The notes below the pieces were generated by a model that was not told the origin of the DNA, searched no databases, and saw only the letters and a list, made by a program, of their open reading frames with translations. Made by a program: the position numbers and the translations under genes. From assembly GCF_003614185.1 (NCBI RefSeq), contig NZ_KZ987724.1:1961360-2025359 (forward strand): a stretch of DNA of 64,000 nucleotides, written 5' to 3'. Below, one piece after another: positions 43,418 to 52,463 of the stretch. How positions within the stretch are numbered: the stretch's first letter is position 1; the number at the start of each line of letters is the position of its first letter. Origin of the DNA: Paenibacillus aceti. GTDB taxonomy: Bacteria; Bacillota; Bacilli; Paenibacillales; Paenibacillaceae.

Positions 43418-44305
43418 TTACGCCCGCGGGTGAAAAGAATCATAAACCGACTTCAAATTCCCGCCAGGTTTGCTCAAATAGAGCTGGATCGTGGATGCGC
43501 TCTGATTGCCGAGCATCTCTTGCACAGCGCGCACATCCGCTCCGCCCTGGAGCAGATGGACAGCGAAGGAATGCCGCAGGGTATGCGGCGTTATCGTCTG
43601 AGTAATCCCTGCCTCTGCCCCATATTTCTTAATGATCTTCCAGAAGCCCTGGCGACTGAGCGCCTCGCCCTGGCGATTGGGGAATAGCGGCCCCTCAGTA
43701 TCTGACTTCGCCCAGCGCGGGCGACATTCGCTAAGATAACGCCCTAGCCAGTCTGCCGTTAATGTCCCGAACGGAATAATCCGCTCCTTGCCCCGCTCCC
43801 CCGCACAGCGTAGAAAACGCAGCTGCAGGTTGATATCGCCGACATTTAGCGAGATAAGCTCGCTCACTCGAATCCCGGTAGCATACAATAGCTCCAGCAT
43901 CGCCTTGTCCCTAAGCCCAAGCGGCGTGCCCGGATCAGGTGCATCCAGCAGGGCCTCCGTCTCCGCGATCGTCAAGGTCTGAGGCGGCACCTTGTCCAGT
44001 TTTGGAGCTTCGATCATCAGAAACGGATCATGATCCACAATCCGCTCCAGCAGCAAATAGTGCATGAAGGTACGTAGCGTCACAGACACCCTGGCGATCG
44101 TCGAAGGCGCTCTGCCCTTATCCTTCAAGGCGGAGAAATAGAGCAGGATTCCTGCCCGGGTAATCTCCTTGAAATCATCGATCCCTTTATTCTGTAAATA
44201 GGCTATAAACTGCTGCAAATCTCGATGGTAGGCTTCCTGCGTCCGCTGGCTTAACCCCTTGCGATCCGCCAAATAGGAAATAAAAGAGGCAACTACCTGT
44301 TCCAA
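43418..44305 (-). CDS. xerD: Site-specific tyrosine recombinase XerD
   Basis: A 295-residue recombinase with an N-terminal SAM-like DNA-binding domain and catalytic residues: Arg in TGIRVSEL, Lys, the HTLRHSFA box, and Tyr in QLYLS near the C-terminus. With its partner it resolves chromosome dimers at dif. The C-terminal VYDSFHPRA is typical of XerD. TTG 44305 follows GAAGGGGG. Confidence 0.95.
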   Translation of the reverse strand: MEQVVASFISYLADRKGLSQRTQEAYHRDLQQFIAYLQNKGIDDFKEITRAGILLYFSALKDKGRAPSTIARVSVTLRTFMHYLLLERIVDHDPFLMIEAPKLDKVPPQTLTIAETEALLDAPDPGTPLGLRDKAMLELLYATGIRVSELISLNVGDINLQLRFLRCAGERGKERIIPFGTLTADWLGRYLSECRPRWAKSDTEGPLFPNRQGEALSRQGFWKIIKKYGAEAGITQTITPHTLRHSFAVHLLQGGADVRAVQEMLGNQSASTIQLYLSKPGGNLKSVYDSFHPRA

Positions 44306-44397
44306 TGTATCGCCCCCTTCCCTTCTCTATAACCATTGTTCAAATTAAATTCCACATTTTCCGTAAAATTACCTTCTTCATGTCCATAAAAACTCCA

Positions 44398-44631
44398 TTA
44401 TTCACCATACCAGAAAAACAACTTCAGTCTCTGCAGAGGCGTCTCCGGCTCCATCGTATCGATGCCCGTATGAAAAACCTTCACCGCCGATCCTTCAGGA
44501 ACGCGGTACTTATCCATCGGAAGCAGAGTTACATCGAGAAAGCCAAATACTTTATAAAGGGCATAAGCGAGCATGACGAACACGATAAGATACTTCAGCA
44601 GACGCAGACTTCTGCGCAAGGAAATGACCAA
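44398..44631 (-). CDS. yqzK: Small membrane protein YqzK-like (DUF4227)
   Basis: A 77-residue protein with one membrane helix (about residues 13-30) and a conserved C-terminal part (PEGSAVKVF, RLKLFFWYGE). B. subtilis YqzK occupies the same place between fur and ripX (xerD). Start TTG 44631 follows AAGGGGAG. Function unknown. Confidence 0.85.
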   Translation of the reverse strand: MVISLRRSLRLLKYLIVFVMLAYALYKVFGFLDVTLLPMDKYRVPEGSAVKVFHTGIDTMEPETPLQRLKLFFWYGE

Positions 44632-44806
44632 CCTTCTCCCCTTCCTTCATCACGGAGTTGCGGCCTGCGCTTGTCTTACTGCGCAAACTGCGTTAGTACA
44701 AGTATATATACCTGCCTCCAGGTTTATGAGAGCTTTCGTCATCTTCCTTACTATTATTGTACATGCAAAATCACCTAATTAACAGATTTATCAATTACGC
44801 AATTCG

Positions 44807-44850
44807 CTAAAAAAATAAGGCAGAACGGATAATTCCGCTCTACCTTATTG
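44807..44850 (-). terminator. Intrinsic terminator of fur
   Basis: AATAAGGTAGAGCGGA pairs with TCCGTTCTGCCTTATT around an ATTA loop on the minus strand and is followed by a T run. Confidence 0.9.
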
Positions 44851-44859
44851 TGAGTTTCT

Positions 44860-45342
44860 CTAATTATGATTGCCATCTTTCGGTTGATCGCCGTTCTTAT
44901 TCATCTTGTCCTGGCAACGGTAACAGATGCCCTGGAAATCAAGACGGTGATCGAGTACCGTAAAATTAAATTCCTTCTCCAGACGTTCTTCTAATGGCCC
45001 AAGCCAGTCCTCACGTATCTCATCCATCGCGCCGCACTGCACGCAGATCAAATGATGGTGGTGATGCTTGCTTGTATCGGTTCGCAAGTCGTATCTGGCG
45101 ACACCGTCTCCGAAGTTGATCTTCTCAACGACATGAAGTTCACTAAGTAACTCCAAAGTCCGGTATACGGTAGCCAAACCTATCTCGGGAGCTTTATCTT
45201 TAACGAGCATGAACACATCTTCAGCACTAAGATGATCCTCTTCATTCTCGAGCAATACGCGAACCGTGGCTTCCCGCTGGGGCGTCAATTTATAGCCATG
45301 GGATTGTAATTGTTGTTTGATTTTCTCGACTTTCACTTCCAC
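44860..45342 (-). CDS. fur: Ferric uptake regulator Fur
   Basis: A 160-residue Fur-family repressor: winged helix with LTPQREATVRVLLEN, the metal-site HHHHH stretch and paired cysteines CVQC and CYRC. Together these point to Fur rather than PerR or Zur. GTG 45342 after GGGAGGG gives the same N-terminus length as B. subtilis Fur. An open frame to 45429 runs through the promoter. Confidence 0.94.
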   Translation of the reverse strand: MEVKVEKIKQQLQSHGYKLTPQREATVRVLLENEEDHLSAEDVFMLVKDKAPEIGLATVYRTLELLSELHVVEKINFGDGVARYDLRTDTSKHHHHHLICVQCGAMDEIREDWLGPLEERLEKEFNFTVLDHRLDFQGICYRCQDKMNKNGDQPKDGNHN

Positions 45343-45399
45343 GTTCTCCCTCCCCCAAGCATCGCCGACATGAACTAGCTTTAATAATTCGCTTCTTTC

Positions 45400-45429
45400 A
45401 TTATAGGGGGAGTTAAAGTACAAAGTCAA
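45400..45429 (-). promoter_or_regulatory. SigA promoter of fur
   Basis: TTGACT (45424-45429), an 18-bp spacer and TATAAT (45400-45405) on the minus strand give a leader of about 50 nt. Confidence 0.85.
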
Positions 45430-45450
45430 ACATTTTACTAGAGTGAGAAC

Positions 45451-46083
45451 CTATATCAGCAGCGGGGTCACCCAACTCATAATCTCGGGAGATATCCAAG
45501 TCTCAAAGGTGGAAATCGCCAGCAAAATCAACGCCATCGTCAGCGTCAACGAAGTGTAAGAGAGGAATGGCCGAGCCGCATTTCCCGTCCGGTGCAGCAG
45601 CACCCTGTTGCGGATAATACCGAGTGAGAAACCGACCGCCGCCACGCTGGCGATCATAAGCGCCGGGATAACCACCAGATTATGCGGTGCCACCGAGACA
45701 ATCGCGAAAAGCAGCCCCTTCCATGTGAACTGCCCGACCAGACAGCCTACCGTAAATCCGATCAGAACTCCCTTGAGAAAATCGAGAATCAGGATCCCCG
45801 GCAGCCCGATTACCGAGAGTCCGAGCAACCAGATCAGCCCGAGCCATTTCAGGTGCAGACTGGCGATCGCCCAGAAGGATAGCGGTTGAAATGCCGCTCC
45901 CCCATCATTTACAGATACGAAGAAATCCCCCAGATAGTGGGATAAATCCTGCTGCTGCTCTAATGTCAAGGCATTAACCATCAAGGCGCCAAACACGACT
46001 CCCATCAAAAATAACACACTCACGAACACATACAACGGCGTCTGATCCCGTAACGAATGGCGTATCGGTTGCAGCATAGGCAT
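45451..46083 (-). CDS. spoIIM: Stage II sporulation protein M
   Basis: A 210-residue polytopic protein with five predicted helices. It is one of the SpoIIDMP engulfment machine, which remodels septal peptidoglycan at the start of engulfment. ATG 46083 follows AAGGGGGC. It lies between an endoQ-like gene and fur, a B. subtilis arrangement. In the 145 bp upstream I see no clear SigE promoter. Confidence 0.93.
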   Translation of the reverse strand: MPMLQPIRHSLRDQTPLYVFVSVLFLMGVVFGALMVNALTLEQQQDLSHYLGDFFVSVNDGGAAFQPLSFWAIASLHLKWLGLIWLLGLSVIGLPGILILDFLKGVLIGFTVGCLVGQFTWKGLLFAIVSVAPHNLVVIPALMIASVAAVGFSLGIIRNRVLLHRTGNAARPFLSYTSLTLTMALILLAISTFETWISPEIMSWVTPLLI

Positions 46084-46228
46084 AGGCAGCCCCCTTCTTA
46101 TCCAGCTTCATTAAGAGTAAGGCTTCAAGCTTATAGGCCTGAATCTCCTGATAATACAAGCTATGAAGAAGTTGGCTGCCTTATGCTTCTTGCTTCGAGT
46201 TTCCTGTTGCCGTGCGGGCGGCAAAGCC

Positions 46229-47461
46229 CTATTCCTTCGCTACTTTACCGTAGATTCCACCACCGCCGGCTTGCAGATGCAGCGTCCCGGCCCGGGCAGC
46301 ACTGATCTTATCGGCCAGCTCCTCGCCAACCACCTCGGATAACTGTGAGCGCGACACTTTATGCAGAATATTCATCTCCGTGCCGAAAGCCGCTAACAGC
46401 TGATTCAGCTTCGCCGGTCCCAGACCCGGGATAAATTCCAGCGGTACCTGATAGTGATATGGCGGGCGACATGCAGGAACGCTCGGTTCCGGACGATCGG
46501 CGAGCGACAGAATCCGGTCCAGGACGCCGCGTACAAGCTTGCTGCTACCGCAATATGGGCAGCGTTCCACCGAAGCCTCCGCTTCATCGATAATATAGCT
46601 GCAGTTCCCACAGTAAGTCCGGTGATATTTCCCGAGCCGAGGGTTAAGACCATAATTGCCCGCGACTCGCCGACCATTGCGACCGCCTAACGCTTGCTCG
46701 AACTCACGGTAAGTCGGCGCCTGCAGAATCAATTCATTGTATTCCCGGCCGATCTTCCCGAGGGAATGTGCATCTGAATTGGTCAGGATCGTATACTGGT
46801 CCAGCTCGCTGATCAGCCCGGCCATCTCCGAATCCGCGCTCAAGCCAAGCTCGACCGCACTGATCAAACCGGGATCAAGCACATCGGCCATCCGCGGGGC
46901 ACAGCTACCATATATACTCCGATGCGGGGTGAAGATATGCGCGGGGATCACGAGGCCACCCCGGGCGTACACTTCTGCTTGTAGCTCACGCGCAGGCACA
47001 TACACTCGCTGCGAGCTGAGCTGCACATTCTTCATCCTCGGCTGCAGCCATTCTGTGAAGGAGCGCATCGTCTCGAAATACGGGAAGAACACGAGTAAAT
47101 GCGCTGGCCCCATGCCAGGCTCCCGGATCTCCAGTTCGCTCCCCAGCAGCAGTGTCGTTCCCTGGTAAGCGATGCCTCCGTCTTCCAGCTCCCGCATCTG
47201 CCCCTGTTCCAGACTATCTGCAATGTCGGCCTGAACCCCGGGGGAATGGCAATCGATAATACCAACCAGTTGAATGCCCTTGCGCTCGGCAGCCTCTTTA
47301 GCGATATTGGCGAAGGTCAGATTACGGCTGCCGCTAATTTTCACCGGGGCACCTTGTTCGGTTCTTCCGATATGAATATGCAAATCCGCAAAATAGGTGG
47401 ACATACCTGTATTCTCTATATTTTTTTCACTCGTGCTGTTCGTACTCTTCATGCTGTTCAT
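46229..47461 (-). CDS. Endonuclease Q-type PHP-domain protein (YqxK-like)
   Basis: About 410 residues. The PHP metal-site domain opens with YFADLHIHIGR and contains DCHSPGVQAD and TNSDAHSLG. A zinc ribbon (CGNC, CPYC) and a C-terminal helix-hairpin-helix (FIPGLGPAKLNQLL) follow. EndoQ cuts DNA 5' of deaminated bases such as uracil and hypoxanthine. The start is uncertain: ATG 47461 has AAAGGAT upstream; ATG 47506 lies seven bases after the nudF stop; family members often start at the methionine next to YFADLH. Confidence 0.88.
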   Translation of the reverse strand: MNSMKSTNSTSEKNIENTGMSTYFADLHIHIGRTEQGAPVKISGSRNLTFANIAKEAAERKGIQLVGIIDCHSPGVQADIADSLEQGQMRELEDGGIAYQGTTLLLGSELEIREPGMGPAHLLVFFPYFETMRSFTEWLQPRMKNVQLSSQRVYVPARELQAEVYARGGLVIPAHIFTPHRSIYGSCAPRMADVLDPGLISAVELGLSADSEMAGLISELDQYTILTNSDAHSLGKIGREYNELILQAPTYREFEQALGGRNGRRVAGNYGLNPRLGKYHRTYCGNCSYIIDEAEASVERCPYCGSSKLVRGVLDRILSLADRPEPSVPACRPPYHYQVPLEFIPGLGPAKLNQLLAAFGTEMNILHKVSRSQLSEVVGEELADKISAARAGTLHLQAGGGGIYGKVAKE

Positions 47462-47512
47462 GGTGTGACGATCCTTTGATTGAAGTGTTCCATATCGGCT
47501 GCTCATCAGTTA

Positions 47513-48064
47513 TTACTTCCCGGCAACTTGGCTTAGTCTTTGCTGCCAAATATAGAAGGCCACCATCGTCTTGGCATCGGCGATCCGCCCTTCAGCGATA
47601 TATTGCTGCGCCTCTTCAAAGCTGACCTCATAGACCTCCAGGAACTCATCCTCATCGGGAGACATCTCCCCGCTCGTTAGTTCCTCCGCCAAATACAGAT
47701 GGATGATCTCGTTCGAGAAGCCGGGCGCGGTATAGAACGAATGCAGATGCGTCATCCGCTCACAACGATAGCCGGTCTCTTCTTCAAGCTCGCGAGCCGC
47801 CGCCTCCATCGGGTCCTCGCCCTTCTCCAATTTACCAGCCGGAATTTCCAGCTCACAGCGCCCCATCGCTTGACGGTATTGATCTACCATCAACAGCCGA
47901 TCCTGATGAAAAGCGAGCACAGCGACAGCCCCGGGATGCTTCACGATCTCCCGTGTCGCCTTGCTTCCATCCGGCAGCTCCACCGTATCCACCTGCAAAG
48001 AAATGACCTTGCCCGTAAATACAGGCTCTGTCGAAATCGTGGTCTCTATCAGCTTATTTGTCAT
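47513..48064 (-). CDS. nudF: ADP-ribose pyrophosphatase (Nudix)
   Basis: A 183-residue Nudix hydrolase with the box G-x5-E-x7-REL-x-EE-x-G (GKLEKGEDPMEAAARELEEETG), here written in its consensus form. It splits ADP-ribose to AMP and ribose 5-phosphate. ATG 48064 follows GAGAGG. In B. subtilis nudF, mciZ and spoIIM are neighbours; here mciZ is divergent. Confidence 0.94.
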   Translation of the reverse strand: MTNKLIETTISTEPVFTGKVISLQVDTVELPDGSKATREIVKHPGAVAVLAFHQDRLLMVDQYRQAMGRCELEIPAGKLEKGEDPMEAAARELEEETGYRCERMTHLHSFYTAPGFSNEIIHLYLAEELTSGEMSPDEDEFLEVYEVSFEEAQQYIAEGRIADAKTMVAFYIWQQRLSQVAGK

Positions 48065-48162
48065 TTATAAATCATCCTCTCCTGAGATTCACTATACATA
48101 ACTTGTCCGTCTCGAACATATGGTGTTATTATACCAAACCTCCCGGAAAAGGAGCAGCGCCT

Positions 48163-48306
48163 ATGAAGAGCTATTTCTCGGAAAAATCGATTCGCGTGCA
48201 GGGCAAGGCCTGGCAGGTCCGCATCCTGCTGAATCAATGGCAGAGACAGGCCGATAAATCGGCCAAAGTCACGGATCTGATACAATCCCGAATCAACAAA
48301 TCATAG
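48163..48306 (+). CDS. mciZ: MciZ, mother-cell inhibitor of FtsZ
   Basis: A 47-residue protein starting at ATG 48163 after AAAAGGAGC. The central GKAWQVRILLNQW matches the FtsZ-binding part of B. subtilis MciZ (GKAWEIRAKLKEY), followed by a helix ending in VTDLI. MciZ caps FtsZ filaments in the mother cell after the asymmetric septum forms. It is divergent from nudF and 25 bp upstream of an unknown gene on the same strand. Confidence 0.85.
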   Translation: MKSYFSEKSIRVQGKAWQVRILLNQWQRQADKSAKVTDLIQSRINKS

Positions 48307-48331
48307 TAAAATAATTAACGAGGTGACTAAT

Positions 48332-49015
48332 ATGGTACCCCCTGAAGCAACTCATATCCACGATTCAAGCGGTACACCGCAAAATGACGATGATATCGCG
48401 TCGCTGCTAAGCCGTCTGGAAGCGGATGGCGACCCCGCCGAGGCTCAGCAGTATAGCTATTTCGAGCGTGCAGAGTGGATCTGTCGTTCCGTATCCGCTG
48501 GTATGCTGAATGCAGCTGCCAAGCTGGCTGGGAAGTCGGATGCTGCGCTTCACTGTGCCTTCATCCACAGTCTGTACTGTGAAGGATATGTGGCCTTGGC
48601 TGAGCAAAACCTGTCCGAAATCCCCCCTGCCCTGCTTCGTAAACCCAAGCCGCCATATCAAGAAATATCCAGAATCTATGGTGAGATTCTATACGATCAG
48701 GCTCGATATGAAGAGGCAGGCTCCTTATTTATAGCCTTAGCCGAGATCTGTCCAACTATGCCCACTGTTCGCTATGCCGCCACTGCCTGCCATCTTCAGG
48801 AGAAAATTCAACGACTCAGAAGGCGGATGGAGCTATACCATCCTGACCAGGAAGAGGTACGGAAGATCGAGAAGTATATTCATGGGTTCATGAGCATGAT
48901 CGAGATCATCGCGATGACCCAATGGCATACGAGTTGGAATGAAGCGCAGAGTCGCAATCTGCCTGAATATCTCAAAACTGATCCACGTACAATAAAACCG
49001 CTCGTAAGCCCGTAG
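48332..49015 (+). CDS. Unknown soluble protein, TPR-like, next to mciZ
   Basis: A 227-residue protein without membrane segments. An acidic N-terminal tail (about residues 1-35) is followed by helices with TPR-like pairs (FIHSLYCEGYVALAEQNL, IYGEILYDQARYEEAGSLFIALAE). I do not recognise the family. ATG 48332 follows GAGGTGA. Its distance of 25 bp from mciZ suggests one transcript and perhaps a related sporulation or division role (inference). Its last codons form one arm of the terminator. Confidence 0.75.
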   Translation: MVPPEATHIHDSSGTPQNDDDIASLLSRLEADGDPAEAQQYSYFERAEWICRSVSAGMLNAAAKLAGKSDAALHCAFIHSLYCEGYVALAEQNLSEIPPALLRKPKPPYQEISRIYGEILYDQARYEEAGSLFIALAEICPTMPTVRYAATACHLQEKIQRLRRRMELYHPDQEEVRKIEKYIHGFMSMIEIIAMTQWHTSWNEAQSRNLPEYLKTDPRTIKPLVSP

Positions 49016-49033
49016 GCTGACGAACGGTTTTAT
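48995..49033. terminator. Bidirectional terminator between convergent genes
   Basis: AAAACCG...TCGT...AGCC / GGCT...ACGA...CGGTTTT forms a nearly perfect hairpin with A/T tails on both sides. The left arm is inside the last codons of the upstream plus-strand gene, and the minus-strand peptidase ends at 49038. Confidence 0.85.
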
Positions 49034-49037
49034 ACGT

Positions 49038-50162
49038 TTACTTGATAGTCTGGGCGATGATCTCCAGTGCCATCTCGGCGGTTTTCACAATATCCTCGCT
49101 CTTGATCCGCTCGCGTGTCGTATGAATATCTTCATAGCCGACAGCCAGGTTCACGGTCGGAATTCCGAGCCCATTGAAGGTATTGGCATCACTGCCGCCG
49201 CCGGACATGAATGTATCTCCTGACAGGCCCAGCTCAACCGCCGCCTTCTGCGCAAGCACGACGACCGGCTCCTGCTCCGATAGACGGAAGGACGGATAGA
49301 CAATCATGCTATTGAACTCTCCACGGGTATGATAATCCTGACAAGTGGATTCCACCGCTTCTTTCATGCTGGCGATCTGCTGCTCCAGCTTCGTCTGAGA
49401 GGTGCTGCGAGCCTCTGCATACAGCTTCACATGATCGGGAACGATATTGGTCTCTCCTCCGCCTTCAAACTTGCCGATATTAGCCGTAGTCTCTTCATCA
49501 ATCCGTCCCAGCGTCATCCGTGCGATCGCCTTGCCCGCAACTTGGATGGCGCTGATACCATCTTCCGGATTAACCCCAGCATGAGCCGATTTGCCATAGA
49601 TATCTATAGTAATCAGGGCACGGGAGGGCGAAGCTACACAGATGGTACCCACATCTCCGTTGGAATCGAAGGCGAAGCCGAATTTGGCATCCAGCAAGCT
49701 GGCATCAAGTTCTCTGGAGCCTGCCATGCCCATCTCTTCACCTACAGTGATTACAAACTGGATTTGACCATGCGGCAGCTGGTTCTCACGCAGCACCTGG
49801 ATCACTTCCAGCAATGCAGCCACCCCTGCTTTATCATCAGAGCCTAGGATCGTAGTACCATCGCTGCGGATCCATCCATCTTCTCCAACGATCGGTTTGA
49901 TTCCGGCTCCTGGAGCTACCGTATCCATATGGCTGGTGAACAGGAATGGCTGCGCATCCGTCTGAACGCTCGGCTTCAAGGTGGCAATCAAATTCCCGGC
50001 GCCATGCCCCGTTCTGGACATGGAATCATCCTCAACCACTTCTAGTCCGAGTTCCGTAAATTTATCGATCCAATAATCAGCAATTTGCCGTTCATGCTTC
50101 GTCTCACTATCAATTTGTACCAATTCCAGGAAGCTGTGAATCAATCTTTCCTTGTTGATCAT
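49038..50162 (-). CDS. M20 family metallopeptidase, peptidase T-like (YqjE-like)
   Basis: A 374-residue M20 peptidase: metal-site motifs SHMDTV, the GSDDKAG segment, GEEMGMAGS with the catalytic Glu, and a C-terminal His (DIHTTRERI). A dimerisation domain (about residues 180-290) begins near SAHAGVNPEDG. Probably a tripeptidase or related cytoplasmic peptidase. ATG 50162 follows a GGAGAGGAAA site. The bkd/lipB cluster lies upstream, similar to the yqj region of B. subtilis. Confidence 0.92.
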   Translation of the reverse strand: MINKERLIHSFLELVQIDSETKHERQIADYWIDKFTELGLEVVEDDSMSRTGHGAGNLIATLKPSVQTDAQPFLFTSHMDTVAPGAGIKPIVGEDGWIRSDGTTILGSDDKAGVAALLEVIQVLRENQLPHGQIQFVITVGEEMGMAGSRELDASLLDAKFGFAFDSNGDVGTICVASPSRALITIDIYGKSAHAGVNPEDGISAIQVAGKAIARMTLGRIDEETTANIGKFEGGGETNIVPDHVKLYAEARSTSQTKLEQQIASMKEAVESTCQDYHTRGEFNSMIVYPSFRLSEQEPVVVLAQKAAVELGLSGDTFMSGGGSDANTFNGLGIPTVNLAVGYEDIHTTRERIKSEDIVKTAEMALEIIAQTIK

Positions 50163-50242
50163 TGGACTTTCCTCTCCTTCACGTTTACGCTATTATAGAA
50201 GATAACTAACCTGACAAATTTATTGTAAAAAGGAGTTAAGGT

Positions 50243-50341
50243 ATGTCTAAAAAATGGTTAAAAATCGTAGTCTATCTGATGTTATTTGCCATGGTAGGTT
50301 CTACAATATTCGCGCTGCTTGAGCCTTTACTCATGCGTTAG
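50243..50341 (+). CDS. prli42: Stressosome-associated membrane miniprotein Prli42
   Basis: A 32-residue protein: MSKKWLK basic N-terminus, one membrane helix (VVYLMLFAMVGSTIFALL) and a short PLLMR tail. Size, charge layout and helix match the Prli42 family, which in Listeria anchors the stressosome to the membrane. ATG 50243 follows AAAAAGGAG. Its stop overlaps the 3' end of lipB on the opposite strand by 11 bp. Recognition is from pattern and memory of the family; no alignment was run. Confidence 0.75.
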   Translation: MSKKWLKIVVYLMLFAMVGSTIFALLEPLLMR

Positions 50342-51023
50342 CATCTTCCCATATCGTTTCATAGCCAAAGACTTCATTAAAGTAGGGTACGATGTCGCGG
50401 GCTACCTGTTCTACGGTGAACGTCTGGCCCGTGACATCCTCCAACGAAGTTACCCCGTACTCTTCAATACCACAAGGAATAATCCCGCTGAACCCTTCAT
50501 TCTGAATGCCTGATTTAATATTAAAAGCAAATCTATGACTCGTTACAAAGCCACGGGCATGACGGCATTTATTAAATTTGACGCCGATCGCGGTAATCTT
50601 GACATCCCCGACCCATACACCGGTGTATTCCGGTTTCCTAGAGCCTTCAACGCCGAACTTGGCCAGATAATTGATAATGACCTGCTCCAAATTGCGTAAA
50701 TAGCCGTGCAAATCAAGGCCATGCTCCCCATTAAGCAGCAGCAGCGGATATCCGACCAACTGTCCTGGTCCGTGATATGTAATATCTCCGCCACGGTCGA
50801 TCTGGAATATGGAGATTCCTTGCTCTTTAAGCTGCTCCGGACTAAGCAATAGATGCTCTGGATGCTGTTGGGAACCAATCGTATAAGTCGGCGGATGCTG
50901 AAGCAGCAGCAGATGCTCCTGCTGCTGTCCGTCGCTGATCGCTTTTACTAATTCCTTCTGTTTATCCCAAGCTTCACCATAATCTATCATAGGAGTATAG
51001 CTGACTAATAATGATCTGTTCAT
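50331..51023 (-). CDS. lipB: Octanoyl-[acyl carrier protein]-protein octanoyltransferase
   Basis: A 230-residue LipB-type enzyme: GGDITYHGPGQLVGYP motif, catalytic Lys in the KITAIGVKF segment and Cys in IIPCGIEE. It moves octanoate from acyl-ACP to lipoyl domains. Between the Lys segment and SHRFAFN there is a short extra CRHARG stretch compared with E. coli LipB. ATG 51023 follows GGGGGA; 51038 is less likely. It directly follows the E2 gene bkdB. Confidence 0.93.
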   Translation of the reverse strand: MNRSLLVSYTPMIDYGEAWDKQKELVKAISDGQQQEHLLLLQHPPTYTIGSQQHPEHLLLSPEQLKEQGISIFQIDRGGDITYHGPGQLVGYPLLLLNGEHGLDLHGYLRNLEQVIINYLAKFGVEGSRKPEYTGVWVGDVKITAIGVKFNKCRHARGFVTSHRFAFNIKSGIQNEGFSGIIPCGIEEYGVTSLEDVTGQTFTVEQVARDIVPYFNEVFGYETIWEDANA

Positions 51024-51042
51024 GATGATTTCCCCCAAAGAA

Positions 51043-52407
51043 TCAATAAACTTGCGTATCCAACGTATAACCTTCCAAGTTATCCTTCACTCGCTGCATA
51101 AACCGTCCACAGATAACACCGTCCAAAATCCGGTGATCCAGGGAAAGACAGAGGTTAGCCATCGAGCGTACTGCTATCATATCATTAATCACGACAGGCC
51201 GCTTCACAATCGATTCAAAGGTCAGGATTGCCGCTTGCGGATAATTGATGATCGGCTGGGTCAGAATCGAACCGAAGGAACCTGTATTATTGACGGTAAA
51301 GGTTCCGCCCTGCATATCATCCAGCTTCAGCTTGCCCGCGCGCACCTTGGAAGCCAGATCTTCTATCGATCGAGCAAGGCCAGCGATGCTCTTCTGATCG
51401 GCATTCTTGATGACTGGAGTCAGGACAGAATCCTCAGTGCCTACCGCGAGGGACAGATTGATGTCGCGCTTGACGATAATTTTGTCAACCGCCCACACGG
51501 AGTTCATGATCGGGTAATCCTTGATCGCTCCGACCACTGCTTTAAGAACGAAGGCCAGATAAGTCAGATTGATGCCTTCTTTTTGCTTGAATTCATTCTT
51601 AAGCTTATTGCGCAGCTGAACGAGATTGGTCACATCGACCTCAATCATCATCCAGCCATGAGGAATCTCCGACACACTTTGACGCATCCGGGTGGCAATC
51701 GTATTGCGAATCGGCGTTACATCGATGAAGTATTCAGAACGTCCGCCCTCGACTTCAATCGTCGGAATCCGCGGAGTCTCGGTTAAGTGTAAGCCGGAAT
51801 GGCGCACTGGCTCTGAAGACGGTACAGTCGGGATCACGCCTGGCGTGACGATCGCTTGAACCGGAGCTACCTGTGGCTGCGTATTAAGCGGCGGCGTTTG
51901 AACAGCCGCTGGGGCAGCAGATGCCGAGTTGGCGGAGTCTTGGTTCTCAATATATCGCAGGACATCCTTGCGTGTCACTCTGCCCCCAAGCCCCGTGCCG
52001 GTCACAGACTGCAGATGAATGCCATGTTCAGCCGCCAGCGTCTGAACCGCTGGTGAGTATCTGGCTCGTAAGGAATCATCGCCATGAACTTCAGTATCCG
52101 GGGTCTCGGCAGATAACACTGCGCAGGCTTCATTTACCGGAGCAGTAGCGGCTTGTTCTGTTTCGATCCGGCAAATGACCGTACCTACGGCGATTTCCTC
52201 CCCTTCCTGAACCAGCAATTCTCCCATAATACCATCCAGCGTCGACGGTATCTCCGCATTTACTTTATCAGTAATGACTTCGCAAATCGGCTCATACTGC
52301 TCGACAGGATCGCCTGGCTTCTTGAGCCATTTGCCCACGGTAGCTGATACGAGCGATTCCGCTAATTGCGGCATGACGACATCATTTAATGTTCTATTGG
52401 ATAACAT
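51043..52407 (-). CDS. bkdB: Branched-chain 2-oxoacid dehydrogenase E2 (dihydrolipoyl acyltransferase)
   Basis: A 454-residue E2: lipoyl domain (about residues 8-85) with the modified Lys in EVITDKVNAE, a peripheral-subunit-binding domain (about 115-155), an Ala/Pro/Gln-rich linker and the catalytic domain (about 225-454) with the active HxxxDG as DHRILDG. It transfers acyl groups from the E1 product to CoA. GGGAG lies before ATG 52407. Between bkdAB and lipB. Confidence 0.95.
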   Translation of the reverse strand: MLSNRTLNDVVMPQLAESLVSATVGKWLKKPGDPVEQYEPICEVITDKVNAEIPSTLDGIMGELLVQEGEEIAVGTVICRIETEQAATAPVNEACAVLSAETPDTEVHGDDSLRARYSPAVQTLAAEHGIHLQSVTGTGLGGRVTRKDVLRYIENQDSANSASAAPAAVQTPPLNTQPQVAPVQAIVTPGVIPTVPSSEPVRHSGLHLTETPRIPTIEVEGGRSEYFIDVTPIRNTIATRMRQSVSEIPHGWMMIEVDVTNLVQLRNKLKNEFKQKEGINLTYLAFVLKAVVGAIKDYPIMNSVWAVDKIIVKRDINLSLAVGTEDSVLTPVIKNADQKSIAGLARSIEDLASKVRAGKLKLDDMQGGTFTVNNTGSFGSILTQPIINYPQAAILTFESIVKRPVVINDMIAVRSMANLCLSLDHRILDGVICGRFMQRVKDNLEGYTLDTQVY

Positions 52408-52463
52408 GCTCTCACTCCCATTTAGAGTTGTTCAAAAAGATCCACTTCTGAACAGTTGCACTT

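Noticed and set aside
45974-46159. A 61-codon minus-strand frame overlapping the start of spoIIM
   Set aside because: Most of it is spoIIM sequence out of frame, and it has no ribosome binding site.
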